Part shown: positions 1 to 13,082 of the stretch, in pieces
Layout of the letters: the number at the start of each line of letters is the position of its first letter
Position numbering within the stretch: the first letter of the stretch is position 1
Assembly (NCBI GenBank): GCA_947652605.1
Contig: OX393579.1
Coordinates: forward strand, 23,519,674 to 23,583,673
Direction of reading: 5' to 3'
Source: Elmis aenea
Taxonomy: Eukaryota > Arthropoda > Insecta > Coleoptera > Elmidae
DNA: 64,000 bases
The notes under the pieces: generated by a model
Told to the model about the DNA's origin: nothing
Databases searched by the model: none
The model's input: only the letters and a program-made list of their open reading frames with translations
Program-made: the position numbers and the translations under genes

Positions 1-899
1 GCAAACCAAATAGAAATGTGCTGTATATGTTGATTTAAAAAAAATCTGATAATCATTTCGCAAAATAATAGCATAAAAATTCAATATTACGCACATACTC
101 GTAAGAAGTAAAACAGTCCATTATTGCATGTCTAATCCTAAGAAGGCGGTGTTAATTATAACAGCACCATGCGATTATGGACTTTGCGTAGATTAAAAAT
201 GTTAAATATTATAGAAAATAATAATGTTCTTAAAAAAAGTTGAAATTAAAGTTTTTCAGTTTTTCAGGATATTTAAGAATTTAAACATGCACGTCTACTG
301 TGTAGATTCTTAGGAGGCACATACGTAAAAACACACTTCTTTGGTGATTTAATTATTCTTTTACATTTACCGGTGTCTTCAAACACCCTGCATAATATTA
401 GGACACAATTGCCTACACCTTTAACGCGACCCTGTATGTGTTATAACGCGTTGTGTGTATTCAATCAGGCGTGGATATTTAGTATAGAGTTACATAGAAT
501 TAGTAACTATATAGTTTATTTACCCTAGACGTGGAAGTAGGTTTTCTTAATTACTCGAAGCATAGAATATTGTTTTTATCCTAGCAGTGATAATCCTGTT
601 ACACGTAACTCGATCTTGTGTGTTAAAAACCAATAAGTGTAAATAATTATTGTCAAAGTGGGGGTGTAATTTAACCAGTCGTATCACAGGTAGAATGTGG
701 CCGAACCGAAACTTTTATTTTCTTTCATATGTTTCAATCCCTGTATTAATTCACATTAATTTACTTAGCACTTAATGCAACCAAACTTTAATTAAGATAA
801 CCGTATTTATTTATAAAAATTTGTGTATTGTGCTCGTTGTCTGTTTTGTCGTCTGTTATATTTTATGTTAGTGAGTGTACCTTGCCGCAAACAACTGAA
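1..899. other. 5' flank of white, no gene seen
   Basis: This stretch holds no convincing coding exon, RNA gene or bounded repeat. Its last part must contain the white 5' UTR and core promoter, because the start codon is at 900 and no upstream acceptor is needed to open the reading frame. I could not pick out a clear TATA box or initiator. Confidence 0.5.
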
Positions 900-3800
900 A
901 TGAGTGAAGAAAAGGAACCGTTGATTTCGAAAAAGAGCTCACCAACAACTTACAAAACATATGTAAGTAAAAATTATATTTAAATTCGCTAAATACCTCA
1001 TTAAAATCTACGTAAAAGATAAGAAATTAGGAGAAATGCGTCATCGTTTATAAGTTTTTAGGAGATCTTTTAAATTTACTTAATTAACGTGGATCAAATA
1101 TTAATAAAACATTTCGTAATTCATTTTTTTTGGTAGGATATTGAAGAAGAGCAGAATGGCGTACATTTAAGTACCCTAAGGTCTTTTATTGACGAAGGTA
1201 GTAGTAATACTGCTAATCCAATTGGACATGCCGTGCCATTTGAAGGACGAATTACTTACACTTGGAGTGATATAAATGTAATTACTGCAGAGAAAAACGT
1301 AACAGATTTTAAATTATTTCAGCGAAGCAACCGGAGGATTATACAGCAGCGAAAGCATATTTTAAAAAATGGTGAGACAGGAGATAATTTGAATGTAACC
1401 CTGTATCAGTGTTTCTGTTATTTTTACATTATTTTTTTGTCGAGAAGAGAACATTTAACTTGTATTTTTCGAGAATTCTTAATTTTGTTTTATCAGAACA
1501 AGTTGTTTGACATTAAATCTAATACTTTTTGTGTTTTAAATTTACAACAAACAGAAAAATAAGGCCAGTTAATTGAAAAAGTATATATTTTCAAAAAGAT
1601 TGGGTAATCATTTTTTGTTTTCAAAAGATTCGTAAAGCTTATGTTAGTTTAAATATATAATATAATATATTTGTAGCGTATTTAAAAAAATTAAGTATGA
1701 TACATAAGGAAGCATAATATTATTGTCTTTGTCAAGCAGATTGTTTATTTTTTGCCTCAATTAATCGCATATTAGGCATTTAACAATTAAGTATTACCTA
1801 TAAGTTTTGGGTACTCCTATCCGTACTTAATAAAACTGAAATTTTTAGATAAAGATTTCAACTCTTCAAGGTTTGTTAGACTACCAATTTGCAATGCTTT
1901 TCAAGAATTCTTTATTCACAAACATTCTTCAATAAATTTACCGATATTAACAGACGCAAGAAAATGTTAGTTTCATAAAATTTGTGCAAATTCATTCACT
2001 ATTAAACACTGTTTTTTGGGATTTCCATAATTATTTTTTTTTGGGTTTTATAATTATTTTTTGTGAATTAAGAAATACATATTTCTGCTTTTTCTAATTA
2101 CTAATTGCTTAACATCTTTCCTAATATTTAGGTTTATAAAATGTGATTTTCCAGTTTAATCGACTATGTGTTAGTGGAAATTGATTGGTATATTAATGTT
2201 TTGTAACGTTCTAGTAAATGGAGTGGCATACCCGGGGGAGTTATTGGCAATTTTAGGCTCCAGTGGGGCTGGTAAAACAACACTACTAAATACTTTAACG
2301 TTTAGATCACCATCGAGCATAGTGGTAACGGGTCTGCGATGTGTAAACGGAATTCCGGTGAATTCAAATTCGTTAACAAGTCAATCTGCGTACGTTCAGC
2401 AAGATGACCTATTTTTAGGTATTCTTACTGTTAAAGAACATCTTAGGTTTCAGGTAAAGGCCATTGAAACTTAAGTTACTTCTAACTAAACACTAAATTT
2501 TTAGGCCTTAGTGCGAATGGATAAATCAATTCCCTATCAGCAGAGAATGCACAGGGTAGAACAAGTAATTTCCGAGGTAAAATAATTGAAATTAAGTTTT
2601 AAGAAATATCTACCTCTTCTGTATTTTAGTTAGGTTTGAAAGACTGTGAAAACACCATCATAGGCGTTCAAGGACGTTTAAAAGGCATATCAGGGGGTGA
2701 GATGAAACGTTTGTCCTTTGCCGCAGAAGTTTTGACCAATCCTTCGCTAATGTTTTGCGACGAGCCTACATCCGGACTGGATTCTTTTATGGCCTTAAAT
2801 GTGATTCAGGTGTTGAAAGGATTAGCGCATTCTGGTAAAACTGTAATATGTACGATACATCAACCATCTTCAGAATTGTACGCGTTGTTTGATAAATTAT
2901 TATTGATGGCAGAAGGACGTGTGGCATTTTTAGGGACGACAGAACAAGCCGATCACTTTTTTACTGAGTGAGTATAGAAAATTATTTCTATCTATGTTGT
3001 AGGGCTTCCTTGAACAATCTACAAGTGGTTTTTTCGGTTTACGGGTTGAAATTTGAAATTGCTTCGCAGGTGTCTTAATAACTGACGTTTCTTCCGCCTT
3101 TATCGGGAGCATCTTCAGGCTTAGTTGTTGCAAAATCTCAAAGTTAATTCGACGCGGTTCCAACAATTTACTTATGTATAATTAATAAGAGCGCTCAACT
3201 TATAGCTACAATAAATGTAATGATGTAATTGGATTTCAAAAATTTATTTATTGTTAAATTATTGAAATTAACAATTGTTTACCCAAATTGAGGCGATAAA
3301 TTTTATTTTAAGCACGGGGCCCTACGCGAGGAAATCGGTGAAATGTGCTTAAGGTCGGCCCTGGTGGGTCCAACCTATAACTTTATTGCAAAATTAACAT
3401 TGTTTATGCTAAGTGAGTCCTAACCCTCTTTCAAATGTGTTTTTTTTTGTTAATTTAGTTATACCTACCTGTGTTCATTTTATGTAAAATAGCAGTAAAT
3501 CAACCGTAAAATCATCGAAACATTTTTCTTGGTTGGTTGTAGTTTAGAAGCCCCATGTCCTTCTAATTTCAACCCTGCCGATTATTTTATTCAATTGCTG
3601 GCTATAGTTCCGGGAAGGGAAGAGTCCTGCAGACAGGCCATTGACATGATTTGCGATCGTTTTGAAAGATCCGACAGAGGCGTCAAACTTGCTGTTGAGT
3701 CAGCAACAATGGTAGGACAAGAAATTTTATTTTAAAAAGCATAAAAAAGTTTTCATTTCTCTTCAGATGAAAACCGAATACAATTACGACGATTATTTTT

Positions 3801-6800
3801 TTAACGGTAAAGTTTACCATAATCCGTACAAAGCTGGTTGGTGCGCTCAGTTTAGAGCAGTTTTATGGAGGTCTTGGCTTTGTGTAATTAAGGAACCACT
3901 GCTTATCAAAGTTAGATTACTGCAAACAACTGTAAGCGGTGATCTAATTTTTGCATTTATTCAAGATTTGTATGTTTTAAATTTGTAGCTAATTGGTTTA
4001 TTGATTGGAATTATTTATTTTGGACAAGAATTAAATCAGGATGGTGTTATGAATATCAACGGAGCCATATTTTTATTTCTAACCAACATGACGTTTCAAA
4101 ATGTTTTTGCCGTTATTCATGTAAGTTTAATACATATAATATTAATAATTGTTTCTCAACTGTGGAATTGCTTAATTTACATTTTATTTCTGAGTAAGAA
4201 CACACAAACATAAAACTAAGATTTATTTTCCTTTAAAAATGATATTACTGACCACAGAGAAGACGAATTATAATATTAAGAGGCAAATATTTCAATAGTG
4301 CTTGTACTACCGATGAAAACTTTGGCGAACTTTAAATATCGATTATGTAAAAAAAGCATATTTTCCAAATTAAAAATTCAATTGTGAAGCAGCTTTAAAG
4401 TTCTTGTGGTTCTATTTCGAAATACCGTGTGTTTTGATAAAGCTCCCTAGTTTATATTTAGTTATATTCAAATTTTAGATATATAGTTTGTTTTTGAGAA
4501 AAAATGTTTAGGAGTAAATGTTTTAAATAACTTCGTTAATTCAATTTGGATTCTCGTTTCCGGTGTAACAGGAAGTGGTAATAGTATATTTAGTATCTAT
4601 ATATATGCTGAGTGAAATTCGGGGTTCAGCATAGGGTTTATTATAAGAGCTAGCCCGTTTGTTTAAATTTGGCAACGTTGCTAAATGTTATACTTAAAAA
4701 TAATCCGATGAGAAATTTGATACATATTAAATGACATTTGTGAAAAGTGAGAAAAAATTAAAAATCTGATTTTGAAAATTTTTAGGTCGCATTGAATGAT
4801 GATCACCAATTTTTTCTTTATCGATGTTTTTTATTACTGTAAAATTTTATTTTAATCTGAGGCGCAATTTTTGCTATTTACACCATGGGTTAGGTATTTT
4901 TTCTGAACTCAGCAATGTACAGCGTGATCCAAATTCGATGGGATTACATGGGTATCTCGCTTAATATTTAAGATAGAGAAACGGTTAAATTACCAAAAAT
5001 GTGCAGTTTTTTGAGACAAACTCAGAACAGCCCTCAAATATATTCTATCATTTCCGATTTTTCGTGTTTTTTTTTTGTTTTCACAGCCTACTTTTTGTTT
5101 CTCATCTTTAAAAAATTTAAAAAAACCTTTGTAACTTGCGTATTTTTGAAAATAAATACATCAACCCTAATATATTATTTGGAATGAAAAAAAAAATAAG
5201 GAATTTAAATAAGTCGTAGTTTGTATCATAACTTTTTAACGGCGAGCGTAAAATGTTTTTTTTTTTAGTAGATACTATCAAAATCTACATAAAAATATCT
5301 AAAAATAATCTTTATAAACTTTTTCGATATTTAAAACAATAAAGGAGATATGACACATTATAAATATAACCAACAAACAGTTTTTCTGTAATAACTCAAA
5401 AACCGAAAATGATAAAATATTTTTGAAAACGGTTCTAAGGTTGCATATTTTTAGTAATTTAACCGTTTCTCTATCTTGACTATTAAGCAAGATACCCATG
5501 TAATCCCATCGAATTTGGACCACCCTGTACTACAGGGGTGTCAAACTCAATGGCTAACTTGGGCCATACAAACAAGGTTTAACTTTATGTGGGCCGCAAA
5601 AATTTTTTTTGTTTAATAATAGCAAAAAAAGAGTATAATTAAAAAAACGTTTAGCGAATTCTACCTATCTTATTTTTATTCTGCGTCGGTTTGTTATTTA
5701 TTATATATTATTGTGTGCCGATATATTAGCCGGGCCGCAAAAATGTTCGTTGCGGGCCGCATGCGGCCCGCGGGCCGCGAGTTGACACCCCTGCTGTACT
5801 ACATATGACACATGGTATTTTACTTTTAAATCAATCATTAAATTTTTTAATTTAGTGTTGGACCATTGTCGTCAAAATGGCTTATTAGCCGTTATCATAA
5901 TCAACGAATTAATTTTTTTTAAGCATATACACTTTCTATCCCAACCGATTTAATGTCATTCTCAAATAATAAAAACTGCGACACGGTGCCCAATTTGTTA
6001 TTATTTGCTCATATTAACTTGGCCTTCAAAAATATAGATGTTGGACAAACTTGATTACGATCGGCTGCGACCTAAAAAGTTGCTTAAAAATGTTCTTATA
6101 TATTTCAAGACTTTGTGCAATAAAGAAGTTAGAGACTTTTTTGCTATTTTGGGTTTTTCCAGATTTCACGAATGTCGTTCGATATATTTCAAATTTCTCG
6201 TCGGAATAATATAGATGTTCGTAGTAGCACTTATAATAAGCTAAAACTCGAAATTCAATCAGACTGTATAAGTAATATGTACTTTTAAATACATACATAT
6301 TTGTGATGTACCAAATGAGACGTTGAGAGCTTCGCATTTATAATCTACCCTATGCATACAAGTGAAGAGAACAATTATTCATATTATATGAAATAAAAGC
6401 GTGCTCGCACGTACAATACTACTATAATACCGCTGATTTGGTACATGTCGATAATACTTGCTGATACTTCTTTTTCTTGTAGGTTTTTTGCTCAGAACTT
6501 CCCGTATTTTTAAGAGAACATAAAAATGGAATGTATCGTACAGATGTTTATTTTTTATGCAAAACAATCGCCGAAATGCCCCTATTTACTATTATTCCAG
6601 TCATTTTTATAAGTATTGCATATTTTATGATAGGCCTTAATGCTCAAGAACCCAGATTTTTTATAGCTGCAGGAATTGTTGTGCTTGTTACGAACGTCGC
6701 TACTAGTTTTGGTGAGGATTCCTTTAAGATGCTCGCAGGTGAGCATCTGTGTAATACGGAAGTGTTTTATAGGTTACTTGATATCCTGTGTGAGCACTAG

Positions 6801-9800
6801 TGTTTCCATGGCTGTCTCGATTGGTCCACCTTTAATTATTCCTTTCCTACTGTTCGGGGGTTTCTTTTTAAACGTGGGGTAAGTAAAATGCCTCAGATGT
6901 CACCTTTTACTTTTTGTCTGTGGAATTTAATCCTCCCTTACATTTGTATACGTTTTTCGTCCACAAAAGTTTAATAAAGGCGCTTTCAAACAAGTCACAT
7001 AATTTAAGTGGAAATTGCCAAAAGTTTAATGAAAAATAAAAACACTGACTATTACATTTTAGCGTAAATTTCATTTAAATTTTACGAATTGCAGTTCGAA
7101 GTAAATATGAAAAAACTGGTTTAAAAATACTCATTACAAAATCTTAAAACTATGAATCTAGAAAATAAAACTGTGGTTTATATATTAAGAATTTAACAAC
7201 ATTAAATATTGCATGGTTAAATGGGTTTTACAGAGAGTTATTTTTTTAAAGTACAATAACGTTAGTATTGCATATACAATATACCTACATATACAACATT
7301 TTAATCTTTAAAGTACGGATAGAACGAAGAACAATTTGAACAGGTGGCCATAGTTTGAATTACTATTTTAAATTGTTTTTATTGCGGGTCTAAACCAATT
7401 CTCATTAGTTGATAATTCTGGAGGGCTTTATCCAAGAAGGTATAATTCGCCAATGAAAACCAATTTTTGATTGTTGACAATCTTTCGAAATTTTGTTATT
7501 TTTGTTTACAAAATTTGAAAGGACAAACTTGAAATGAAATTCATCTTTATCAAGTTTGATTTGTTTTGTTAATCCCGACTATCAAGTTGTAGTAAAGTAT
7601 TAATAAATATTATTAACAATTATTCCGAAACTTTGACAGTATTATGAAAATATACGGGGGCACTAAATATAAGGGCAAGACTTGGGATTTCGTAAACGAT
7701 AAGAGGGACAGTCACTTAAATAAGACAAAATTTTGATGTTATAGATAGTTAGTCAGCATTACTTTCATATTTTTAAAAATAATTATGACCCACTGTATAC
7801 CGACGAAAAACTGAAATTAGCAAATTTTTTAAATCTTTAATGTCCGTTTTATAGTCAGTGAATGAAAATTTTTTTTGGGGATGGGTTGTAATACTTTTAG
7901 GTAGTATAAACAGAGCCGATGCAAGGGGAGTGCACAGTGTGCACCGCACAGGGTCCTGAGTTAGTCCGGCCCCTCGCTGGCGATGTTTTTGATTTGAAAA
8001 TAAAAAACATTTTATATTTTCCGGCCCCAAACCCCATGACCGGCTCTGAGTATAAAACCATAACAATTCGTTTGAACATTATTTAGATTTCAAGATAAAT
8101 GACAAAGCAGCATTTTAAACAATAAAAACCATAGTAAGCAGCAGGGTTGAGCAGATTTAAATTAATTGATTTAAAGCACGATTTAAATCAAGTGATTTTT
8201 TTAAAATCATTAATTTAAATCACTGATTACATGAGTACAATAAAATATTTATAATAAAACCAAATTTAATTTTCTCAAAGAAAAAAAAACAGGATGGCCA
8301 TAATCTACATGTGTTGTATGGGTAATTTTGTTATTTTAATAGTTACATGGTCGGTTAAATTAGCAAAGTTGGGCAGAATTTCAAGACAAATTTAATGCCA
8401 TTTTGACATTTCATCTACACCTTCAACTTTTTTAAATATTTTGGAAAAACAAAAAACATTCGATTATTTCAATGTTAAATAATTCCATAGACACCTATGA
8501 TAAAACTAAACTGTAAAATGTTTCCTGTAGATAATTGTACGTAGAATAAATAAAAAATATCTAAACAGTCATGGCACCCTCGGTTTTTGAGATATAATCC
8601 AAATTAGCTTTATTTTAATGGCAATCATAGTTGGCTATGAGTTCATTAAAGAGATTGTTTTTTTCTGATTTCAAAAATGTATGGGTGTCATATCTATTTT
8701 TATTACTTTTCTTAAAATATCCCAAAAACCAAAATTATTACTAAATTCGATAATATGGTACCTACATTTGATTTAAATTTAAAAAAATCTAATTTAATCA
8801 AATAGGTAAATCGATTTTTTTGATTTAAAAAAAAACATGATTTTTATCCACTCTGGTAGGCAGTGACACCAATGAAAAGCCAAGTTTTACATTCGCCATT
8901 AACACGTGTCATAATTGTAAATTTTTGATATTTGTCACCTATAGAGCCCTTAAAAGTATTTTTTGTGCGATCGTACTAGAAACAGCTGTTTGACGGACGC
9001 GTTAGCAACCATAAAGTACTGCATTACCGGCCCTATCCTTAGCAACGACCGTAAAAGTTACTTTTCAGGCCGTTACCCTTAGCAACGGCCGAAAAAGTAA
9101 GTTTTCTGGCCGTTGCTAAGGAGAGGGCCGGTAATGCAGTACATACGTCGTCATCTGTCAGTGACAGAATGTCACGTAGTTTGTAACCTATAATTTTGAA
9201 AATTAATAAAAATTTAAATTGTTTTTAATTCGATCGCACAAAAAATGTAATATGCACCTCGGCCAAAACGTACTTTTTGGCCTTGATACATAAATAACTA
9301 TTACAAAGCGTTTTATGCATTACGTTGATTTTTTCAATAATACTAATTAATATACACAGTGTTTAAATTTTTAAAGTTAATCTAAAATTACAAAAGATGG
9401 TGATAGATATAATTATTATGTTTTCAGTAGAAATGCACTCTGTATTGGGGTTTATAATAAATTCCAATAAGATTCTTTTGTAGAATTTTACGTTACGAAA
9501 TTAATTTAAAAAATCTATTTTTTTATTAACTATTTGCTAGTTAATAAAATTTACTATGCTATAAAGTGTATTTTATTATTATTTTTAATTAGAGGCCACA
9601 AGTTTGAACTGTTAAATTTTAATAAAAGAAATGATGATTTCTTTATTGATTATTGATCTTTTTATAACGATGCTGTGGTTCTTTAGAAACACTCGCATGA
9701 ACCGTCAAACGCCATTTACAAAAATTGAGCGGCCTTCAATTTCCCTTATACACAAAAAAAACATACTCAACGTATGGCGAAAGTCAGTTGGTGACCACGC

Positions 9801-10764
9801 CAGTGATTTTGTAATGTATTGGTTTACATATTCAAATACGTTTGTTGTTTTGTTGCACTTTTTGGCAAAGAAAAATGTTCATGTGGTGCAATACCTTCTT
9901 TGTTTTTACCATTCGACTTTTATTTTGTTTTTAAAACTGGAAGTGAAATTGAAAAGGCAAAGTTTCGATAATTTATCAACCCTACAATGAAGCGTTACAA
10001 GTGAATTAAACACTGACCTTGATAAAACTTTAAAAATTTCTTACCACTGGACAAAAAATGTAAAGTAGGTATTAATCAAGGAGGGGACTATCCTGTAGGG
10101 TCACATCATTAAAAAAAAATCACACGTTTAGTGTGTGTCTCGGTGAGTAGCAGTGCCGGAATTTACTTGTCACACAATGTTTATTTTTAATATATCAGAT
10201 CATTTACAGAATGCCACAGATTGACTGTATCTACGTTTTTGCGAGTTAGCAAAAAACTTATACTTACACATTAGTACAAATTTACCAATAACCAAATTAA
10301 AAAATCTTTCAAATAAACCAGTTTAAAGGGAATATTAAAAGCCATTTTAATTTTTGTAAATTTATTTTTGTTCAATAATGAATTAAAGATTAAGCAATAA
10401 TGATATCGGTAATATATTAACGCAGTCTGTTTCAGTTCAATTCCAATTTACCTGAAATGGCTATCGTTTGTTTCTTGGTTCCGATATGGAAATGAAGCAC
10501 TACTAATTAACCAATGGCAAGGTGTTGAAAGTATTGATTGTTCAAATATGAATTCGACTTGTCCCAAAGACGGCCATGTTATTTTAGAAATATATAATTT
10601 TACAGAGGTGTCGTTTTTATTACAATCGGCTAGTGATGAATAATTTACCAATTTTGTTTCAGACCGATTTGCCAATGGACTTAATAGCGTTAGCTGTACT
10701 TACAGTTTCTTTTCGATTTTTAGCATATCTCGCACTGTTGATGAAAACGTACAATCAGGAATAA
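900..10764 (+). CDS. white: White, ABCG half-transporter for eye-pigment precursors (12 exons)
   Basis: Exons read from splice sites and frame: 900-962, 1137-1371, 2215-2453, 2505-2576, 2630-2967, 3543-3711, 3767-3931, 3989-4120, 6483-6711, 6773-6878, 10436-10607, 10663-10764 (stop TAA). All introns are GT-AG, all phases join, and the total is 2022 nt, 673 residues; Drosophila White has 687. An N-terminal nucleotide-binding domain carries Walker [10 protein letters not shown] (114-122), a Q-loop within YVQQDDLF near 160, signature ISGGE (223-227), Walker B LMFCDE (243-248), D-loop SGLD and the H-loop histidine at about 280 in [15 protein letters not shown] follows, then about six membrane segments from near residue 395, including [19 protein letters not shown] and [17 protein letters not shown], which are close to White. 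White is known to dimerise with Scarlet (ommochrome precursors) or Brown (pteridines) in pigment-granule membranes. All catalytic motifs are intact. Brown and other ABCG members fit less well. The start is the first ATG in frame with exon 2; the short acidic N-terminus is the least certain part. Confidence 0.95.
4918..5529. mobile_element. Foldback element in white intron 8
   Basis: The first about 80 bases (TACAGCGTGATCCAAATTCG...) return as the reverse complement at 5445-5529, ending ...CACCCTGTA. Weaker pairing continues further inward, so the arms may reach about 150 bp. No coding capacity. The ACAGGGTG-type end recurs in other foldback elements of this window. Confidence 0.75.
5533..5793. 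mobile_element. hAT-type MITE, 261 bp
   Basis: The element begins CAGGGGTGTCAAACTC and ends GAGTTGACACCCCTG. The 8-bp target duplication CTGTACTA is perfect on both sides (5525-5532 and 5794-5801). It is non-coding, with GGGCCGC-rich sequence below the right end. It landed in the last bases of the foldback element to its left. Confidence 0.9.
7911..8048. mobile_element. hAT-type MITE, 138 bp
   Basis: Inverted ends CAGAGCCGATGC... and ...GACCGGCTCTG are flanked by the perfect 8-bp duplication AGTATAAA (7903-7910, 8049-8056). It lies in white intron 10 and is non-coding. Confidence 0.88.
8142..8855. mobile_element. hAT-type element with TGATTTAAATCA-like subterminal repeats
   Basis: Ends CAGGGTTGAGCA... 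and ...TTATCCACTCTG are flanked by 8-mers GTAAGCAG and GTAGGCAG (7 of 8). Variants of GATTTAAATC recur near both ends. Another repeat (8289-about 8705) fills the middle. Same family as 25228-26915. Confidence 0.75.
8289..8705 (+). repeat. Interspersed repeat, copy 1 (nested)
   Basis: Starting at ACAGGATGGCCATAATCTAC, about 400 bp align with 16359-16765 in the same orientation, with point changes and small indels. Non-coding and of unrecognised family; this copy sits inside the hAT-type element 8142-8855. Confidence 0.7.
8957..9292 (+). mobile_element. Palindromic TIR element, copy A
   Basis: The core is bounded by TTTTTTGTGCGATCG and its inverse CGATCGCACAAAAAA (ending 9248), followed by a tail with GGCCAAAA motifs. 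Inside lies a long imperfect hairpin from GTACTGCATTACCGGCC (about 9017) to its inverse (about 9143), with GCAACGGCC units in the loop. A second copy lies in reverse orientation at 25703-26073. Confidence 0.75.
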
Positions 10765-10814
10765 ATTGTGGCAGTTATATATTTTAGGTTTATTGACGTA
10801 ATTGTTTGAATTAA

Positions 10815-10820
10815 AATAAA
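10815..10820 (+). promoter_or_regulatory. Candidate white poly(A) signal
   Basis: AATAAA lies 50 nt after the white stop codon. A second AATAAA at 11219-11224 is an alternative; nothing in the sequence decides between them. Confidence 0.4.
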
Positions 10821-11323
10821 TACAAATTATAATTTAAAATAATTGCTTGTATTATTTATTCGGTTTACATTAATGGAAATGTATTTCGAATGTGATTATG
10901 TAAATGAAAATGTAACAAAGCGAAAATTAAATATAAAGCTGATCAAAAATTCAACAATAATGCTGCAGGATATATTGTTTAGAAATACATTCGATAAGAT
11001 AGGGCCAGTTTTGAGTAATGTTGAATTAAATTACGTAATTATATGTAAATAAATTCCAGGATAACAATGAAATGTAGTTTTATACAGTACTATAGAAGCT
11101 TACGAAAGAATTTTGTATTATAGAGGATAAATAACTTTATGATAGGTAATTAAATTGTATTTTAATTTTTACGGAGAATTTTAAGGTGTAATATATTTTA
11201 TATTTGTATAGCTAAAGGAATAAACCATGTTTATTAATTTATAATTTTGCTTTATTTTATCTCAAATATTTTAATGTTAAAATAATATATAAGGTAGTTT
11301 AATTTTTTTAATTTGCTTTTAGT

Positions 11324-11802
11324 CAGGGCAAGAAAGCGTTTTTTTAAACCGGTTAAAAAAAAACGGTTAACCGTTATTTTTTGTCCGTAAAAGTGATTTT
11401 TAACCGAAACCGAAACTGTTATTTTTAGTGGAAAAAAAACGGTAAGCTTTAACCAAAATAATTAAAAACCGGTTTAAAAAAAAAAAAAAAAGTACAAAAT
11501 CTGTATTAAATGCGATTAGTTTGCCAGAAGTCATTACGGAACGCTTGATTGTCCATTTATTATAAAATCATAAATAGATATTATCTTTTCATACTTTGCT
11601 TTGCATTCCTGATCTAAATAATGTGGAAAACCGGATTCTTAACCGGTTTTTTAAAACCGGTTTATAAGTTAAATCAGTTTTTTTACAGGAAACCGTTTTT
11701 TACGAAAGAAAAACCGGTTTTTCGACAAAATCCCTTATAAAAATAAAATTTTCGATTTCGGTTAACCGTTAACCAAATTATTGTTTTCGGTTTCGAGCCC
11801 TG
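11324..11802. mobile_element. hAT-type MITE with repeated AACCGGTT motif
   Basis: Ends CAGGGCAAGAAAGCG and TTTCGAGCCCTG are flanked by the perfect 8-bp duplication CTTTTAGT (11316-11323, 11803-11810). ACCGGTT, AACCGTTA and their inverses are repeated many times within 150 bp of both ends. Non-coding. Confidence 0.88.
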
Positions 11803-12867
11803 CTTTTAGTTCAATTAAAGTAAAGCTTTTATTAAGCTGCACTTGGCAACTGTACGGTGAAGTATAAATTCTGCATCCTTTTGCGGTAAATGACATAGTT
11901 TAACAATATGACAACATATTTGATATCCAAGCACTTATCGATATCGTAAAATGTCTTTAAAGATGTTATCTTAATTTGCATATAACTTTAGATAAATTTT
12001 TGTCTAGAGGTGTAACTCATCTATTATTTTTTGTTTTACTTACTGAAAATCTATTAACTAGAGCTAAAAACTTGACTACCAAATCGAACTTTTTGATTTT
12101 TTTAATAAATTTATCTGTTAAAGGCGAAAATCGATAACAAGTGTTTAATTTGTTTGTTACGACTCATAGTGGCAAAGTACAATGTTATTGGATTTTTGTC
12201 GAATGCATTTTTACTTTGTAATGATCATTATTATTATTTATCATTGTAGTACTGTTACAATACAATTAAAGTCGTTAATTTATGTGTAGGTACTTTTGAA
12301 AAAAGAGTCAATATTAGAGGCGGTTGTATAAAGATTTAATATAAAAACTAAGTAGTTAAGAGTAAGTTGAAGTAAGGGCCATAACTACCACATTTTGGGG
12401 CACTAAGGGCGTCATCCTGGTGGATTTTATGACGAAGAGCATCACAATAAATTCTCAGCCGTTACTGCGATACCTTGAAAGGACTCGTTATGGGCTTAAA
12501 AAAGATCCTTTACATTTTTCGAGTAAACGGAATTTTAGAGATAAAATTCCTTTGTGAGTTTTATGCAAAATGCGAGAAATGTTCGTCACGCAGTTTCATT
12601 CACTCCAGGTTGCTGATGAATATCAGTATTGATGTCGTAATCGTTATAAGCCACCAACAATAAACGTTGAAAACCTCCAACTTATGTTCAAAATTATAAA
12701 GATTTGATACGTTTGTACGTACCTATAAAGTGAAATCTTTGAAAATAAAAAGTACAATTGAAGATTTAAGAATTATAATTGCCTATTGTGCTTTTTCCGT
12801 ACAAAAAGAGTTGAAAATTAAATACTGTATTATTTATTTGTTTTTTTTTTGACTACTAGAAATTTTA

Positions 12868-13038
12868 GGCGAGCCACATATAATATATTTTGATTTTAAT
12901 TTTGAACGTTTTAATGCACAAACAATAAAAATTTGTAATATGTTAAAGAAAATGAGGCACATCAAAAGTTGTCGCGAGCCACATTAAAAGGTGTCGCGAG
13001 CAACACGTTGCTCGCGAGCGACGGGTTGGGCACCACTG
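12868..13038. mobile_element. hAT-type MITE fragment, right end only
   Basis: The right end ...GGGTTGGGCACCACTG and the GCGAGCCACAT/GCTCGCGAGCG motifs resemble the element at 57078-57368. I find no matching left end, so it looks 5' truncated. Confidence 0.5.
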
Positions 13039-13082
13039 GCTTAAGGGATCTAACCAAACAAACAAAATAAACCTATACATTC

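Noticed and set aside
2930..3166. Minus-strand frame in white intron 5, with ACGTTTC and ATCTTCAGG motifs
   Set aside because: The motif pair is seen in many invertebrate repeats, but I could not bound or name an element, and the frame overlaps white exon 5 in antisense.
6026..6567. Minus-strand open frames before white exon 9
   Set aside because: They overlap intron 8 and the real exon in antisense and carry no conserved motif.
9631..9990. 119-codon open frame on the plus strand in white intron 10
   Set aside because: AT-rich, no splice context or known motif; chance frame within an intron.
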